From Tannerella sp. (GTDB lineage: Bacteria; Bacteroidota; Bacteroidia; Bacteroidales; Tannerellaceae), in the NCBI GenBank assembly GCA_031289515.1, contig JAITPH010000037.1, positions 1 through 13,883 on the forward strand: 13,883 bases of DNA. The letters are read 5' to 3'. A program made the position numbers and the translations under genes. Shown here one piece after another: positions 1 to 6,050 of the stretch (within the stretch, counting starts at the first letter, position 1; each line of letters starts with the position of its first letter). Below the pieces are notes generated by a model. The model worked only from the letters and a program-made list of their open reading frames with translations. It did no database searches and was not told the DNA's origin.

Positions 1-1008
1 ACTGTCGTCTGTCGTTCCGTCCGTATTGCGTGTCGAAGTGTAAGCAACTCCGGCTTTATCACCTGTAAACCAAAAAACTCCGGGAGGTATCCAATAAGGA
101 GATGTTGCGTGGTTGTGTACGGTTATGTAATAACGATCATCCGCTGGATTGTAAAACGGATACATTACAGAGCCGGCGTAGTTACCTTGAGAATGACTAG
201 TAGCTTGCCAACCAAAAGAATTTGGATACGCATAAGGATGATTATAACCTTGTTGTGTCGTAGTTACTACCACACTCTGAGCTTTCAAATAATTAAAGGC
301 ATTAGTATTATTTGTTGCAGCGTTTGTAGAAATTGTTACAAGCGAGTTTTTTAAAGCGTCCATAGCCGGAACGTATTTTACTTCATCAACAAAAACTCGA
401 TAAGCCGGCGTACTGCCACTTTGAGAAACATTAGCATTAGTATGAGGAAGATACCAATCAGAAACATTGGGTTTGCTAGTATTAGGAGTATTAGCCAAAA
501 ATTGAGCATTAGTAGTTTCACCTCCATGAGTCTCATTAAACATTCTCACCTCTTCTAAAGCGCCATTGACTTCACCGTCGTTGCTGTAAATATTAATAAC
601 GGCATTTTTCGAATACTCGCTACCGATATGAATCACGCTAATAACAGGGTCATTGTCGGCAAGAGGCCAAGTAACGAACTGTTTCTTTAAGACGGCCGAT
701 TCGCCGGCTCCTAATACGCTATCGACATCGAAAGCGCCATGAATAGTATCACTGCCATCCGGGTGAACTTTTCGTCGAAGAGTTATACTGTCCAACGAAC
801 TTTCCATCACCTTAAGATATTCTTCATACGTAAGCTGGGAGCCTTCCGACTCATGGTCATGGTTGCACGTCTCGTCATGGACGTGTTCTAAAAATCCCCC
901 CCCCCTATTTTTTTCGGGCAGCAAAACTCCTTGTTGTCCGTAAGAGGCTGTACTGCAAAGCATTATTGACGCAATGCAGGACGCTAAAAAGTAATCTTTT
1001 TTTCTCAT
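1..1008 (-). CDS. Large exported protein of unknown function, N-terminal part (cut by window edge), with internal G10 tract
   Basis: Not recognised. The frame is open from the ATG at 1008-1006 down to base 1: 336 codons without a stop, so the gene continues outside the window. Residues 1-24 form a signal peptide: basic start MRKKD, a hydrophobic core rich in A, S, I, L and C, and a likely cleavage site in STASYG/QQ. Cys18 lacks a proper lipobox (Leu at -1), so I favour signal peptidase I. A His/acidic patch follows (about residues 42-52, H-V-H-D-E-T-C-N-H-D-H) that could bind metal. The rest is rich in Asn, Thr, Ser and aromatic residues, as in bacterial surface proteins. Codons 35-38 contain ten consecutive G (plus-strand C run, 896-905); one G more or fewer brings a stop within a few codons. 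From about codon 157 many codons end in T (ACT, AAT, GCT), unlike nearby genes. Type IX secretion cargo is possible, but the C-terminus that would show it is outside the window. Confidence 0.8.
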   Translation of the reverse strand, partial: MRKKDYFLASCIASIMLCSTASYGQQGVLLPEKNRGGGFLEHVHDETCNHDHESEGSQLTYEEYLKVMESSLDSITLRRKVHPDGSDTIHGAFDVDSVLGAGESAVLKKQFVTWPLADNDPVISVIHIGSEYSKNAVINIYSNDGEVNGALEEVRMFNETHGGETTNAQFLANTPNTSKPNVSDWYLPHTNANVSQSGSTPAYRVFVDEVKYVPAMDALKNSLVTISTNAATNNTNAFNYLKAQSVVVTTTQQGYNHPYAYPNSFGWQATSHSQGNYAGSVMYPFYNPADDRYYITVHNHATSPYWIPPGVFWFTGDKAGVAYTSTRNTDGTTDDS

Positions 1009-1065
1009 ACGATATATTTTTTTTAAATTAGTATTGTAATCATTACATTTTTTTAGTCTTTGTAT

Positions 1066-1096
1066 GAAGTATATACTAAGAGCGCTTATGAGCAAA
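1066..1096 (-). promoter_or_regulatory. Weak candidate promoter for the exported-protein gene
   Basis: On the minus strand TTTG (plus 1093-1096) is followed after 19 nt by TATACTTC (1066-1073). The -33 box and spacing fit the Bacteroidetes consensus TTTG-N19-TAnnTTTG, but the -7 box has two mismatches in its TTTG half. It would give a leader of about 50 nt ending in an A/T-rich stretch before the ATG at 1008. Confidence 0.3.
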
Positions 1097-1421
1097 CAAT
1101 CGCTTTTCCCTTGGCTTTACGGGAGAGAATTATCCTGCTTCAGTATACGGTCACAACAAAACGGCACAAAGTTACAGAATCAAATCCGAATAAAAAAACT
1201 TTTTTGCAATTTTCTTCAAAAAAATTTCAAACAAAACGTTAAAAGCCCCTAAACACCCGATGAATACAGGCTTTTCGCCATGCAACTTTTTTTCACCCAT
1301 CCCGTAATGTCAAGTTTTCACAAAGCAAGCCCCAAACGTATTGGAAATGGCGTACATCCCCCATCATTGCAAGCCCGCAACGCAATCCGGTTTCAATAAT
1401 TGACAATTGAGATTGACGGAC

Positions 1422-1488
1422 GTCATTGCGAGGAACGAAGCAATCCAGCGCCCTGTATTTTCCGGATTGCTTCATTCCTGCCAATAAC
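1422..1488. repeat. Palindromic intergenic repeat (imperfect hairpin, GAAGCAATCC core)
   Basis: Bases 1422-1446 pair with 1464-1488 as a 25-bp stem with four mismatches and a 17-nt loop. The core of the left arm is GAGGAACGAAGCAATCC. A degenerate direct copy of the left arm (TCATTGC ... GCAATCC) lies at about 1364-1387. Short palindromes of this type are dispersed in many bacterial genomes; whether this one is multicopy here cannot be seen from one window. Confidence 0.7.
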
Positions 1489-1502
1489 ATTCTATCCTGT
1501 TC

Positions 1503-1593
1503 CGTCATGTCGACCGGAGTGGAGCGTAGTGGAGACATCTCGCGTGTAGGATAACAGATGCCTCCACTCCGCTGCGCTCCGGTCGACATGACG
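1503..1593. repeat. Large palindromic intergenic repeat (38-bp stem, GTCATGTCGACCGGAG arms)
   Basis: Bases 1503-1540 pair with 1556-1593: a 38-bp stem with four mismatches and a 15-nt loop (1541-1555). The outer 17 bp, CGTCATGTCGACCGGAG and its complement, match perfectly. It is a REP- or MITE-like element. It carries no target-site duplication that I can make out and encodes no protein. Lying downstream of metK, it could also end or protect the metK transcript, but it has no clean U-run. Confidence 0.8.
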
Positions 1594-1599
1594 AAAAGA

Positions 1600-1622
1600 G
1601 GCTACGCTTCGGTCGACATGAC
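1600..1622. repeat. Partial extra copy of the palindrome arm
   Basis: GGCTACGCTTCGGTCGACATGAC repeats the right arm of the neighbouring palindrome (1571-1592) in direct orientation with few differences. It suggests either a damaged second element or duplication of the arm. Confidence 0.6.
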
Positions 1623-1708
1623 TTCCTTAGATTGACGACATTGGGACCGGAGCCTTCGCCGAACAAAGACATGCCTACTTTTGACACGCCACCATTGTCA
1701 ATTGCCAA

Positions 1709-2995
1709 TTACATCCCGAAAGCCTCCTTTATCTTAGCGATATAATCGAGTTTTTCCCAAGTGAACAATTCTACTTCCTGCACTACCGTTTCCGTATAGC
1801 GCGACGTGAATGTTTTCTTTACAAATTTGGGCGTGCGGCCGACGTGACCGTAAGCGGCTGTTTCGAGATAAATAGGATTACGCAATTTCAGACGCTCCTC
1901 GATAGCTTTCGGGCGCATGTCGAATAATTCCGCAATCTTGTTTGCTATCTCGCCGTCGGTAAGATTCACCTTAGCACGTCCGTAAGTGTTCACGAAAATA
2001 TTCATCGGCTTGGCAATACCTATCGCATAAGATACCTGCACAAGAATTTCGTCGGCAACGCCTGCTGCGACAAGGTTTTTGGCGATATGACGCGAAGCGT
2101 ATGCCGCCGAGCGGTCTACCTTCGACGGATCTTTACCCGAAAAAGCTCCGCCACCGTGCGCGCCCTTGCCGCCGTAGGTATCTACAATAATCTTGCGACC
2201 CGTCAGACCGGTGTCGCCGTGAGGACCGCCGATAACAAACTTTCCGGTAGGATTAACGTAATAATTGATGTTGTCGTTGAATAACGCCTGCACATTAAGA
2301 GGATATTTGGCTTTAACACGAGGTATGAGTATGTCCTTGACGTCATTGGCAATGGCATTTTGCATATCGAGGTCTGCCGCGTCCTGCGAGCGTCCGTTTT
2401 CCGCCTTGATAAAATCGTCATGCTGCGTCGAAACAACTATCGTATCAATGCGTTTCGGAGCGCCGTTGTCGTCGTATTCGATTGTCACCTGACTTTTGGC
2501 GTCCGGACGAAGATACGGCATCAGTTCAATCTCCGTTTTCCGTATCGCCGTCAGTTCTTTAAGCAGACTGTGAGCAATATCGAGAGCCAACGGCATGTAG
2601 TTCTCCGTCTCGTTTGTAGCGTATCCGAACATCATTCCCTGATCGCCTGCACCCTGATCGTAAGGATCCTTGCGCTCGACGCCGCGATTTATGTCCAAGC
2701 TTTGTTCGTGTATAGCCGACAATATGCCGCACGAATTTGATTCGAACTGATATTCGCTCTTGGTATAGCCGATTCTCCGTATCACGCGGCGGACAACGTC
2801 CTGTACGTCTACGTAAGAATTGGACTTGACTTCGCCGGCGACTACTACCTGACCGGTCGTCACCAACGTTTCACATGCAACTTTCGAATCCTTGTCGTGA
2901 GCAAGAAATTCGTCTAATAAAGCGTCAGAAATCTGGTCTGCCACTTTGTCGGGGTGTCCTTCCGACACCGACTCTGAAGTAAATAAGTAACTCAT
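1709..2995 (-). CDS. metK: S-adenosylmethionine synthetase (methionine adenosyltransferase)
   Basis: Makes S-adenosylmethionine, the general methyl donor, from methionine and ATP in the cytoplasm, releasing phosphate and pyrophosphate. The 428-residue product carries the family signatures in order: SEGHPDKVADQISDALLDE near residues 10-28 (ATP/metal-binding His and Asp), GAGDQGMMFGYA near 115-125, and the long Gly-rich GGPHGDTGLTGRK to GGGAFSGKDPSKVDRSAAY near 257-300. It is longer than the E. coli enzyme, as is usual in Bacteroidetes. The ATG at 2995 begins MSYLFTSESVSEGHPD, the expected N-terminus. The gene is co-directional with rng, 188 bases upstream, but that gap holds a strong promoter and a SAM-II-type riboswitch, so metK is probably transcribed separately and repressed by its own product. 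Confidence 0.97.
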   Translation of the reverse strand: MSYLFTSESVSEGHPDKVADQISDALLDEFLAHDKDSKVACETLVTTGQVVVAGEVKSNSYVDVQDVVRRVIRRIGYTKSEYQFESNSCGILSAIHEQSLDINRGVERKDPYDQGAGDQGMMFGYATNETENYMPLALDIAHSLLKELTAIRKTEIELMPYLRPDAKSQVTIEYDDNGAPKRIDTIVVSTQHDDFIKAENGRSQDAADLDMQNAIANDVKDILIPRVKAKYPLNVQALFNDNINYYVNPTGKFVIGGPHGDTGLTGRKIIVDTYGGKGAHGGGAFSGKDPSKVDRSAAYASRHIAKNLVAAGVADEILVQVSYAIGIAKPMNIFVNTYGRAKVNLTDGEIANKIAELFDMRPKAIEERLKLRNPIYLETAAYGHVGRTPKFVKKTFTSRYTETVVQEVELFTWEKLDYIAKIKEAFGM

Positions 2996-3082
2996 TTTCT
3001 TAATAATTAAGTAGTTAATAAATTAATAAAATGAATCAACGTTGAGGTTGTGCTACTGCCGAATGGCAAATAAAGGAAATAA

Positions 3083-3135
3083 GATTTTAGCATTTTTTCC
3101 CGTGGTTGCAAGCAATACAAATCTTTCCACGTCAA
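3083..3135 (-). promoter_or_regulatory. SAM-II-type riboswitch in the metK leader
   Basis: In the metK leader, CGTGG (3131-3127) pairs perfectly with CCACG (3105-3101) to form P1. The loop contains GATTTG (from 3123) and GCTTGCAA just before CCACG. The 3' tail is A-rich and then GCTAAAA (3091-3085). This order, GTGG-n-GATTTG ... CTTGCA-CCACG ... AAA ... GCTAAA, matches my memory of the SAM-II (metA-type) consensus, an H-type pseudoknot aptamer known in alphaproteobacteria and Bacteroidetes. The position fits too: directly after the predicted transcription start and ahead of the SAM synthetase gene. The aptamer ends about 88 nt before the metK ATG, so direct occlusion of the start site is not obvious. 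A covariance-model search was not run. Confidence 0.85.
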
Positions 3136-3143
3136 TTCTGCCG

Positions 3144-3174
3144 CAAAGATACATCTTTTTTCCGAAATATCAAA
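3144..3174 (-). promoter_or_regulatory. metK promoter (Bacteroidetes -33/-7 type)
   Basis: On the minus strand TTTG (3174-3171), 19 nt, then TATCTTTG (3151-3144): a perfect match to TTTG-N19-TAnnTTTG. The start of transcription would fall at about 3137-3139, so the riboswitch is the very first structure in the RNA. The -33 box sits only ten bases past the rng stop codon. Confidence 0.85.
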
Positions 3175-3183
3175 ACATTCGCG

Positions 3184-4776
3184 TCATTTATTTATGACGG
3201 GATTGATTTCCAATTTGTCGTTTATCTCAAACTCGTTATTTTCAGCATCATAGAATTTGTAATCCAAGAAGCCGAGACTTTGGTCGGGCACAACTTTCAT
3301 GCTTTTGCAATACTTCCATTTCCATTTCGTAAACGTAGAAATCACGCCTTTTGTGATGTAGGCATGGACGTATGGATGAACATAAAGTTTGAACTCCTTG
3401 ATATGCAGCTCGTTAGTCAATGTTTTGAGCTTTTCTTCGAGAGTATCGGTGAATAATATCGACGGTTTGGCGTGGCCTGTGCCGAAGCAGGTCGGACATT
3501 TCTCGTCCGTCTCGACGTCGACTATCGGGCGCACTCTCTGGCGCGTTATCTGCAATAGTCCGAATTTGCTCAGAGGCAAGATGTTATGCTTGGCGCGGTC
3601 GTTCGACATTGCGGAATTGATATGTTCGTACAGTTTCTGCCGGTTAGCCGATTCGCCCATGTCGATGAAATCTATGACGATGATGCCTCCCATATCTCGC
3701 AGGCGCAGTTGCCGTGCAAGCTCGTCGGCCGCCGCAAGATTGACGTTGAGCGAATTTTCTTCCGGCTCGGCGTTGCTGTTCTTGTTCGAGCGATTGCCGC
3801 TGTTTATATCGACGACGTGCATTGCTTCGGTATGCTCGATTATCAGATAAGCGCCGTTGCGAATCGTTACCGTGCGGGCAAGCGACGATTTTATCTGCTT
3901 GGTAATCGAGAAATGATCGAATATCGGTATCTCGCCTTCGTATAGTTTTACAATTTCTTTTTGAGTCGGCGATATCAGCTTGATATAGTCAAGCACATTC
4001 TCGTAGACGACCTTATTATTAATGTATATATGAGTGAAGGTGGGATTCAGGATGTCTCTCAGCAAAGCGACCATGCGCGATGTCTCTTCGTAAAAAAGCG
4101 ACGGTTTTCTGGCTTTGGGCAGTTTGACGATGTTATCGTCAAAGCGTTGCTGCAATGTTCTGAGTTCGTGGTCAAGCTCGGCGACCCGCTTGCCTTCGGC
4201 CGAAGTCCTGACTATAACGCCGAAATTCTTGTCTTTAACGCTTTGGATAAGCTGCTTCAGGCGGGCGCGTTCTTCGTTCGACTTGATTTTAGTCGATACC
4301 GATACCTTGTCGTTGAACGGCATCAAAACGAGATTGCGACCGGCGAACGACAGCTCGGTTGTCAGGCGAGGCCCTTTTGTAGAGATAGGCTCTTTGGCTA
4401 TCTGCACCAGTACTTCCTCGCCTGCGGTCAGTATGTCCGAGATTTTTCCGTTCTTGGGCAACTCCGGGCATATCTGTATCTTCGAAAAAACAGTATTTTT
4501 CTTATCGCCGGACAAGAGTCTTTTCAGATACTTTTGCTGCGTGATGAAATTCGACCCAAGATCCTGATAATGAAGGAATCCTTCTTTTTTATAGCCGACG
4601 TCGATAAACGCGGCATTCAGACCCGGCAACAACTTCTTGACCTTCCCAAAGTATATATCTCCAACGGCATAGGACTCATTACGGGCTTCTTTCTGAAACT
4701 CGACAAGCACATTATCCTCCAGTACTGCGATGGATACTTCCTTCTGGTTTACGTCTACTATTATCTGGCTTACCAC
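3184..4776 (-). CDS. rng: Ribonuclease G / RNase E family endoribonuclease
   Basis: Cytoplasmic Mg-dependent endonuclease that cuts single-stranded A/U-rich RNA; RNase G matures 16S rRNA 5' ends and takes part in mRNA decay. From a GTG at 4776 the product is 530 residues. Order of parts: S1-like RNA-binding region near residues 22-120 (VGDIYFGKVKKLLPGLNAAFIDVG), then the catalytic domain with the two metal-binding Asp motifs DINSGN (Asp323) and IDFIDM (Asp369), and a CPTC zinc-link motif (Cys427, Cys430). It lacks the long RNase E scaffold tail. An upstream ATG at 4821 would add MLFKF..., but that ATG lies in the loop of an inverted repeat and the added residues do not resemble family N-termini; GTG gives MVSQIIVDVNQKEVSIAVLED, the expected start. 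The gene follows HU and the 29-residue basic protein gene, a common Bacteroidetes order. Confidence 0.93.
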   Translation of the reverse strand: MVSQIIVDVNQKEVSIAVLEDNVLVEFQKEARNESYAVGDIYFGKVKKLLPGLNAAFIDVGYKKEGFLHYQDLGSNFITQQKYLKRLLSGDKKNTVFSKIQICPELPKNGKISDILTAGEEVLVQIAKEPISTKGPRLTTELSFAGRNLVLMPFNDKVSVSTKIKSNEERARLKQLIQSVKDKNFGVIVRTSAEGKRVAELDHELRTLQQRFDDNIVKLPKARKPSLFYEETSRMVALLRDILNPTFTHIYINNKVVYENVLDYIKLISPTQKEIVKLYEGEIPIFDHFSITKQIKSSLARTVTIRNGAYLIIEHTEAMHVVDINSGNRSNKNSNAEPEENSLNVNLAAADELARQLRLRDMGGIIVIDFIDMGESANRQKLYEHINSAMSNDRAKHNILPLSKFGLLQITRQRVRPIVDVETDEKCPTCFGTGHAKPSILFTDTLEEKLKTLTNELHIKEFKLYVHPYVHAYITKGVISTFTKWKWKYCKSMKVVPDQSLGFLDYKFYDAENNEFEINDKLEINPVINK

Positions 4777-4799
4777 TGCTATTTTTTTTGCGATAAATA

Positions 4800-4843
4800 A
4801 AAGAACAAACTTAAATAACATACCCTTATTAAGCTTGTTCTTT
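4800..4843 (-). terminator. Long A/T-rich hairpin between the 29-residue gene and rng (terminator or attenuator candidate)
   Basis: Bases 4800-4814 pair with 4829-4843: a 15-bp stem with one mismatch (4809/4834) and a 14-nt loop. Read on the minus strand it is followed by a T-rich stretch (TTCTTTTATTT), as in an intrinsic terminator, although the stem is poor in G/C. The distal arm also contains TAAGTTTG, a possible -7 box for a separate rng start, but no TTTG lies 19 nt upstream. It may set rng expression below that of HU, or be a processing site. Confidence 0.5.
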
Positions 4844-4861
4844 CAGATTCTACTCACAGAC

Positions 4862-4951
4862 CTATTTCTTCTTATGTCTGTTCTTCTTCAGTCTTTTTTT
4901 ACGCTTGTGCGTAGACATCTTATGTCTTTTTCTCTTCTTACCACTTGGCAT
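4862..4951 (-). CDS. 29-residue very basic protein (AURKAIP1/COX24-like, ribosome-associated type)
   Basis: ATG at 4951, TAG at 4864-4862; product MPSGKKRKRHKMSTHKRKKR followed by LKKNRHKKK. More than half of the residues are Lys, Arg or His. I recognise it as the small protein found next to HU in many Bacteroidetes and annotated as AURKAIP1/COX24-domain; the mitochondrial relative is the small-subunit ribosomal protein mS38, so a ribosomal role is likely by homology but not shown here. It lies 26 nt after the HU stop, evidently in one transcript. Its leader has AAAGGAGGAGCGCT before the ATG, a near-perfect Shine-Dalgarno sequence with 6 nt spacing. That is rare in this phylum, supports the start, and hints at special translational control. 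Confidence 0.87.
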   Translation of the reverse strand: MPSGKKRKRHKMSTHKRKKRLKKNRHKKK

Positions 4952-4956
4952 AGCGC

Positions 4957-4965
4957 TCCTCCTTT
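4957..4965 (-). promoter_or_regulatory. Strong Shine-Dalgarno sequence of the 29-residue gene
   Basis: On the minus strand AAAGGAGG precedes AGCGCT and the ATG at 4951. None of the other leaders I examined here has such a site (ssb, HU, metK and tyrS leaders are simply A/T-rich). Bacteroidetes ribosomes generally hide their anti-Shine-Dalgarno sequence, so a full site is notable. Confidence 0.8.
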
Positions 4966-4977
4966 ATTGTGTTCTTA

Positions 4978-5280
4978 TTATTTCTTCTTGTTAGCTTTTT
5001 TCTTGCCGCTTGATACTGCTTCCAAGAATACTTTTGACGGCTTAAACGCCGGAACGTTATGCTCCGGAATAGTAATAGTAGTGTTCTTGGAAATATTACG
5101 AGCCTTCTTCTCTGCCCTTTTCTTTACGATAAAACTTCCAAAACTTCTCAAATAAACATTCTCGCCTTCCTCCAAAGACGTCTTGATCGTCTCCATGAGG
5201 GACTTCACAATGTTTAAAACCTCTTGTTTCTCAACGCCTGTGTTTTTTGCTATCAGGCTAATAAGTTCTGCTTTTGTCAT
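4978..5280 (-). CDS. HU/IHF-family nucleoid DNA-binding protein
   Basis: A 100-residue histone-like protein that binds and bends DNA as a dimer in the nucleoid. The N-terminal helical half (MTKAELISLIAKNTGVEKQE, to about residue 40) is followed by the signature GENVYLRSFGSFIVKKRAEKK (about 40-60) and the DNA-embracing arm ARNISKNTTITIPEHNVPAFKPSK (about 60-84); the Pro in the arm is the intercalating residue of the family. The tail ends in a Lys-rich segment (KKKANKKK). A clear promoter lies upstream (-7 box at 5334-5327). The gene is first in a minus-strand unit with the 29-residue basic protein and then rng, and is divergent from ssb. Whether it is closer to HU or IHF cannot be decided from the sequence. 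Confidence 0.94.
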   Translation of the reverse strand: MTKAELISLIAKNTGVEKQEVLNIVKSLMETIKTSLEEGENVYLRSFGSFIVKKRAEKKARNISKNTTITIPEHNVPAFKPSKVFLEAVSSGKKKANKKK

Positions 5281-5326
5281 GTCAAATAATTTATTAAATG
5301 AATATTACATTTCAATTTTCGGACTG

Positions 5327-5357
5327 CAAATATACTGTTTTTCTCTGAATATGAAAA
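5327..5357 (-). promoter_or_regulatory. HU gene promoter
   Basis: Minus-strand TATATTTG (5334-5327) fits the -7 consensus TAnnTTTG exactly. A T-rich run (TTTT) sits 19 nt upstream in the -33 position, three of four matching TTTG. The leader would be about 40 nt, without Shine-Dalgarno sequence. Confidence 0.7.
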
Positions 5358-5496
5358 AAAAAACGACTTTTTTTTTGCTTGAAGGCAAATAATTTTTCTG
5401 CGCTCTTGCCTCAAATAATGACCAAAGTACGTATCAATACAGCGTTTTTCGACTGTTTACGCTTCGGAGACGCCGACAAAAAAAAGTTGCGGAAAG

Positions 5497-5527
5497 TTTG
5501 AAATTTCAAAAAAAGACCGTACATTTG
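5497..5527 (+). promoter_or_regulatory. ssb operon promoter
   Basis: TTTG at 5497-5500, 19 nt, then TACATTTG at 5520-5527: a perfect Bacteroidetes promoter. Transcription would start near 5533, giving a leader of about 26 nt to the ssb ATG at 5559. It is divergent from the HU promoter, 160 bases away; the stretch between them holds nothing else that I recognise. Confidence 0.85.
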
Positions 5528-5558
5528 TAGATAATTTCAAACTCTAAACATTTATACT

Positions 5559-6026
5559 ATGTCGTTAAACAAGGTTATTCTAATCGGATATGCGGGGAAA
5601 GACCCCGATGTTCGCTACTTCGACAGCACGAATGTCGTAGCAAAATTCTCATTGGCGACCTCCGAAAGAGGTTTTAAACTGGCAAACGGGACCGAAGTCC
5701 CCGAACGCACGGAATGGCACAATATTGTTGTATACCGCGATCGCGCGCAGTTCGTGGAGAAATATGTCAAGAAAGGCTCTCTCTTATATGTCGAAGGCAA
5801 GATCCGTTACAGCAACTACGATGACAAGGATGGCATAAAGCATTACATAACAGAGATTTATGCTGACCGTATCGAGTTCATGCCTACAAGTTCGGGAAGC
5901 CGTGAAGGGGCGGCTCAAAGCGCCAATGCCTCCGCAACTCCCGCCGCTTCCCCGACCAAGTCGGATGTTCCGACTCCGACGGAGATACCGCAAGCGCCCG
6001 AGCCGGCTGATGATTTGCCATTTTGA
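5559..6026 (+). CDS. ssb: Single-stranded DNA-binding protein
   Basis: Coats and protects single-stranded DNA in replication, recombination and repair, and recruits partners through its C-terminal tip. The 155-residue product has the OB fold in residues 1-108 (start MSLNKVILIGYAGKDPDVRY; TEWHNIVVYRDRAQFVEKYVKKG in the middle; YVEGKIRYSNYDDKDG towards the end), then a flexible linker rich in Ala, Ser, Thr and Pro, and ends in DDLPF, the acidic partner-binding tip. The first gene of a five-gene plus-strand unit, it is followed by gldE after 24 nt. In many relatives mutY stands next to it, but not here. Confidence 0.96.
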   Translation: MSLNKVILIGYAGKDPDVRYFDSTNVVAKFSLATSERGFKLANGTEVPERTEWHNIVVYRDRAQFVEKYVKKGSLLYVEGKIRYSNYDDKDGIKHYITEIYADRIEFMPTSSGSREGAAQSANASATPAASPTKSDVPTPTEIPQAPEPADDLPF

Positions 6027-6050
6027 AGGTACTAAATAACATGTTATACT

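Larger units (their letters stand above)
1009..1708. other. Gene-free stretch between the exported-protein gene and metK
   Basis: About 700 bases in which I see no convincing gene. The part 1009-1290 is A/T-rich with poly-A and poly-T runs and holds the leader of the exported-protein gene. The part 1360-1622 is richer in G/C and carries palindromic repeats, entered separately. A motif close to AATTGACAATT occurs near 1397-1408 and in inverted form near 1694-1704, so it flanks the repeat-bearing part. Short open frames here have compositions dictated by the palindromes and no recognisable protein features. Confidence 0.7.

Noticed and set aside
1060..1252. Two short plus-strand open frames (about 60 residues) in the A/T-rich spacer
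   Set aside because: No recognisable motif, they overlap each other, and their composition is that of random A/T-rich DNA; the minus strand here is better explained as the exported-protein leader.
1364..1622. CRISPR-like array
   Set aside because: The repeats are palindromes of two different types without regular spacing or unique spacers of even length, and no cas gene is near.
1293..1708. Two minus-strand open frames of 98 and 67 residues
   Set aside because: They run through the palindromic repeats; their sequence (RPERSGVE and the like) simply follows the repeat arms and looks like no protein family.
3961..4800. Plus-strand open frame of 279 residues
   Set aside because: Antisense to rng, which has clear catalytic motifs; a typical shadow frame. 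The same holds for the long minus-strand frame opposite gldE (6678-7373).
4777..4821. ATG at 4821 as the start of rng
   Set aside because: It lies in the loop of an inverted repeat and adds 15 residues unlike family N-termini; GTG at 4776 gives the expected N-terminus.
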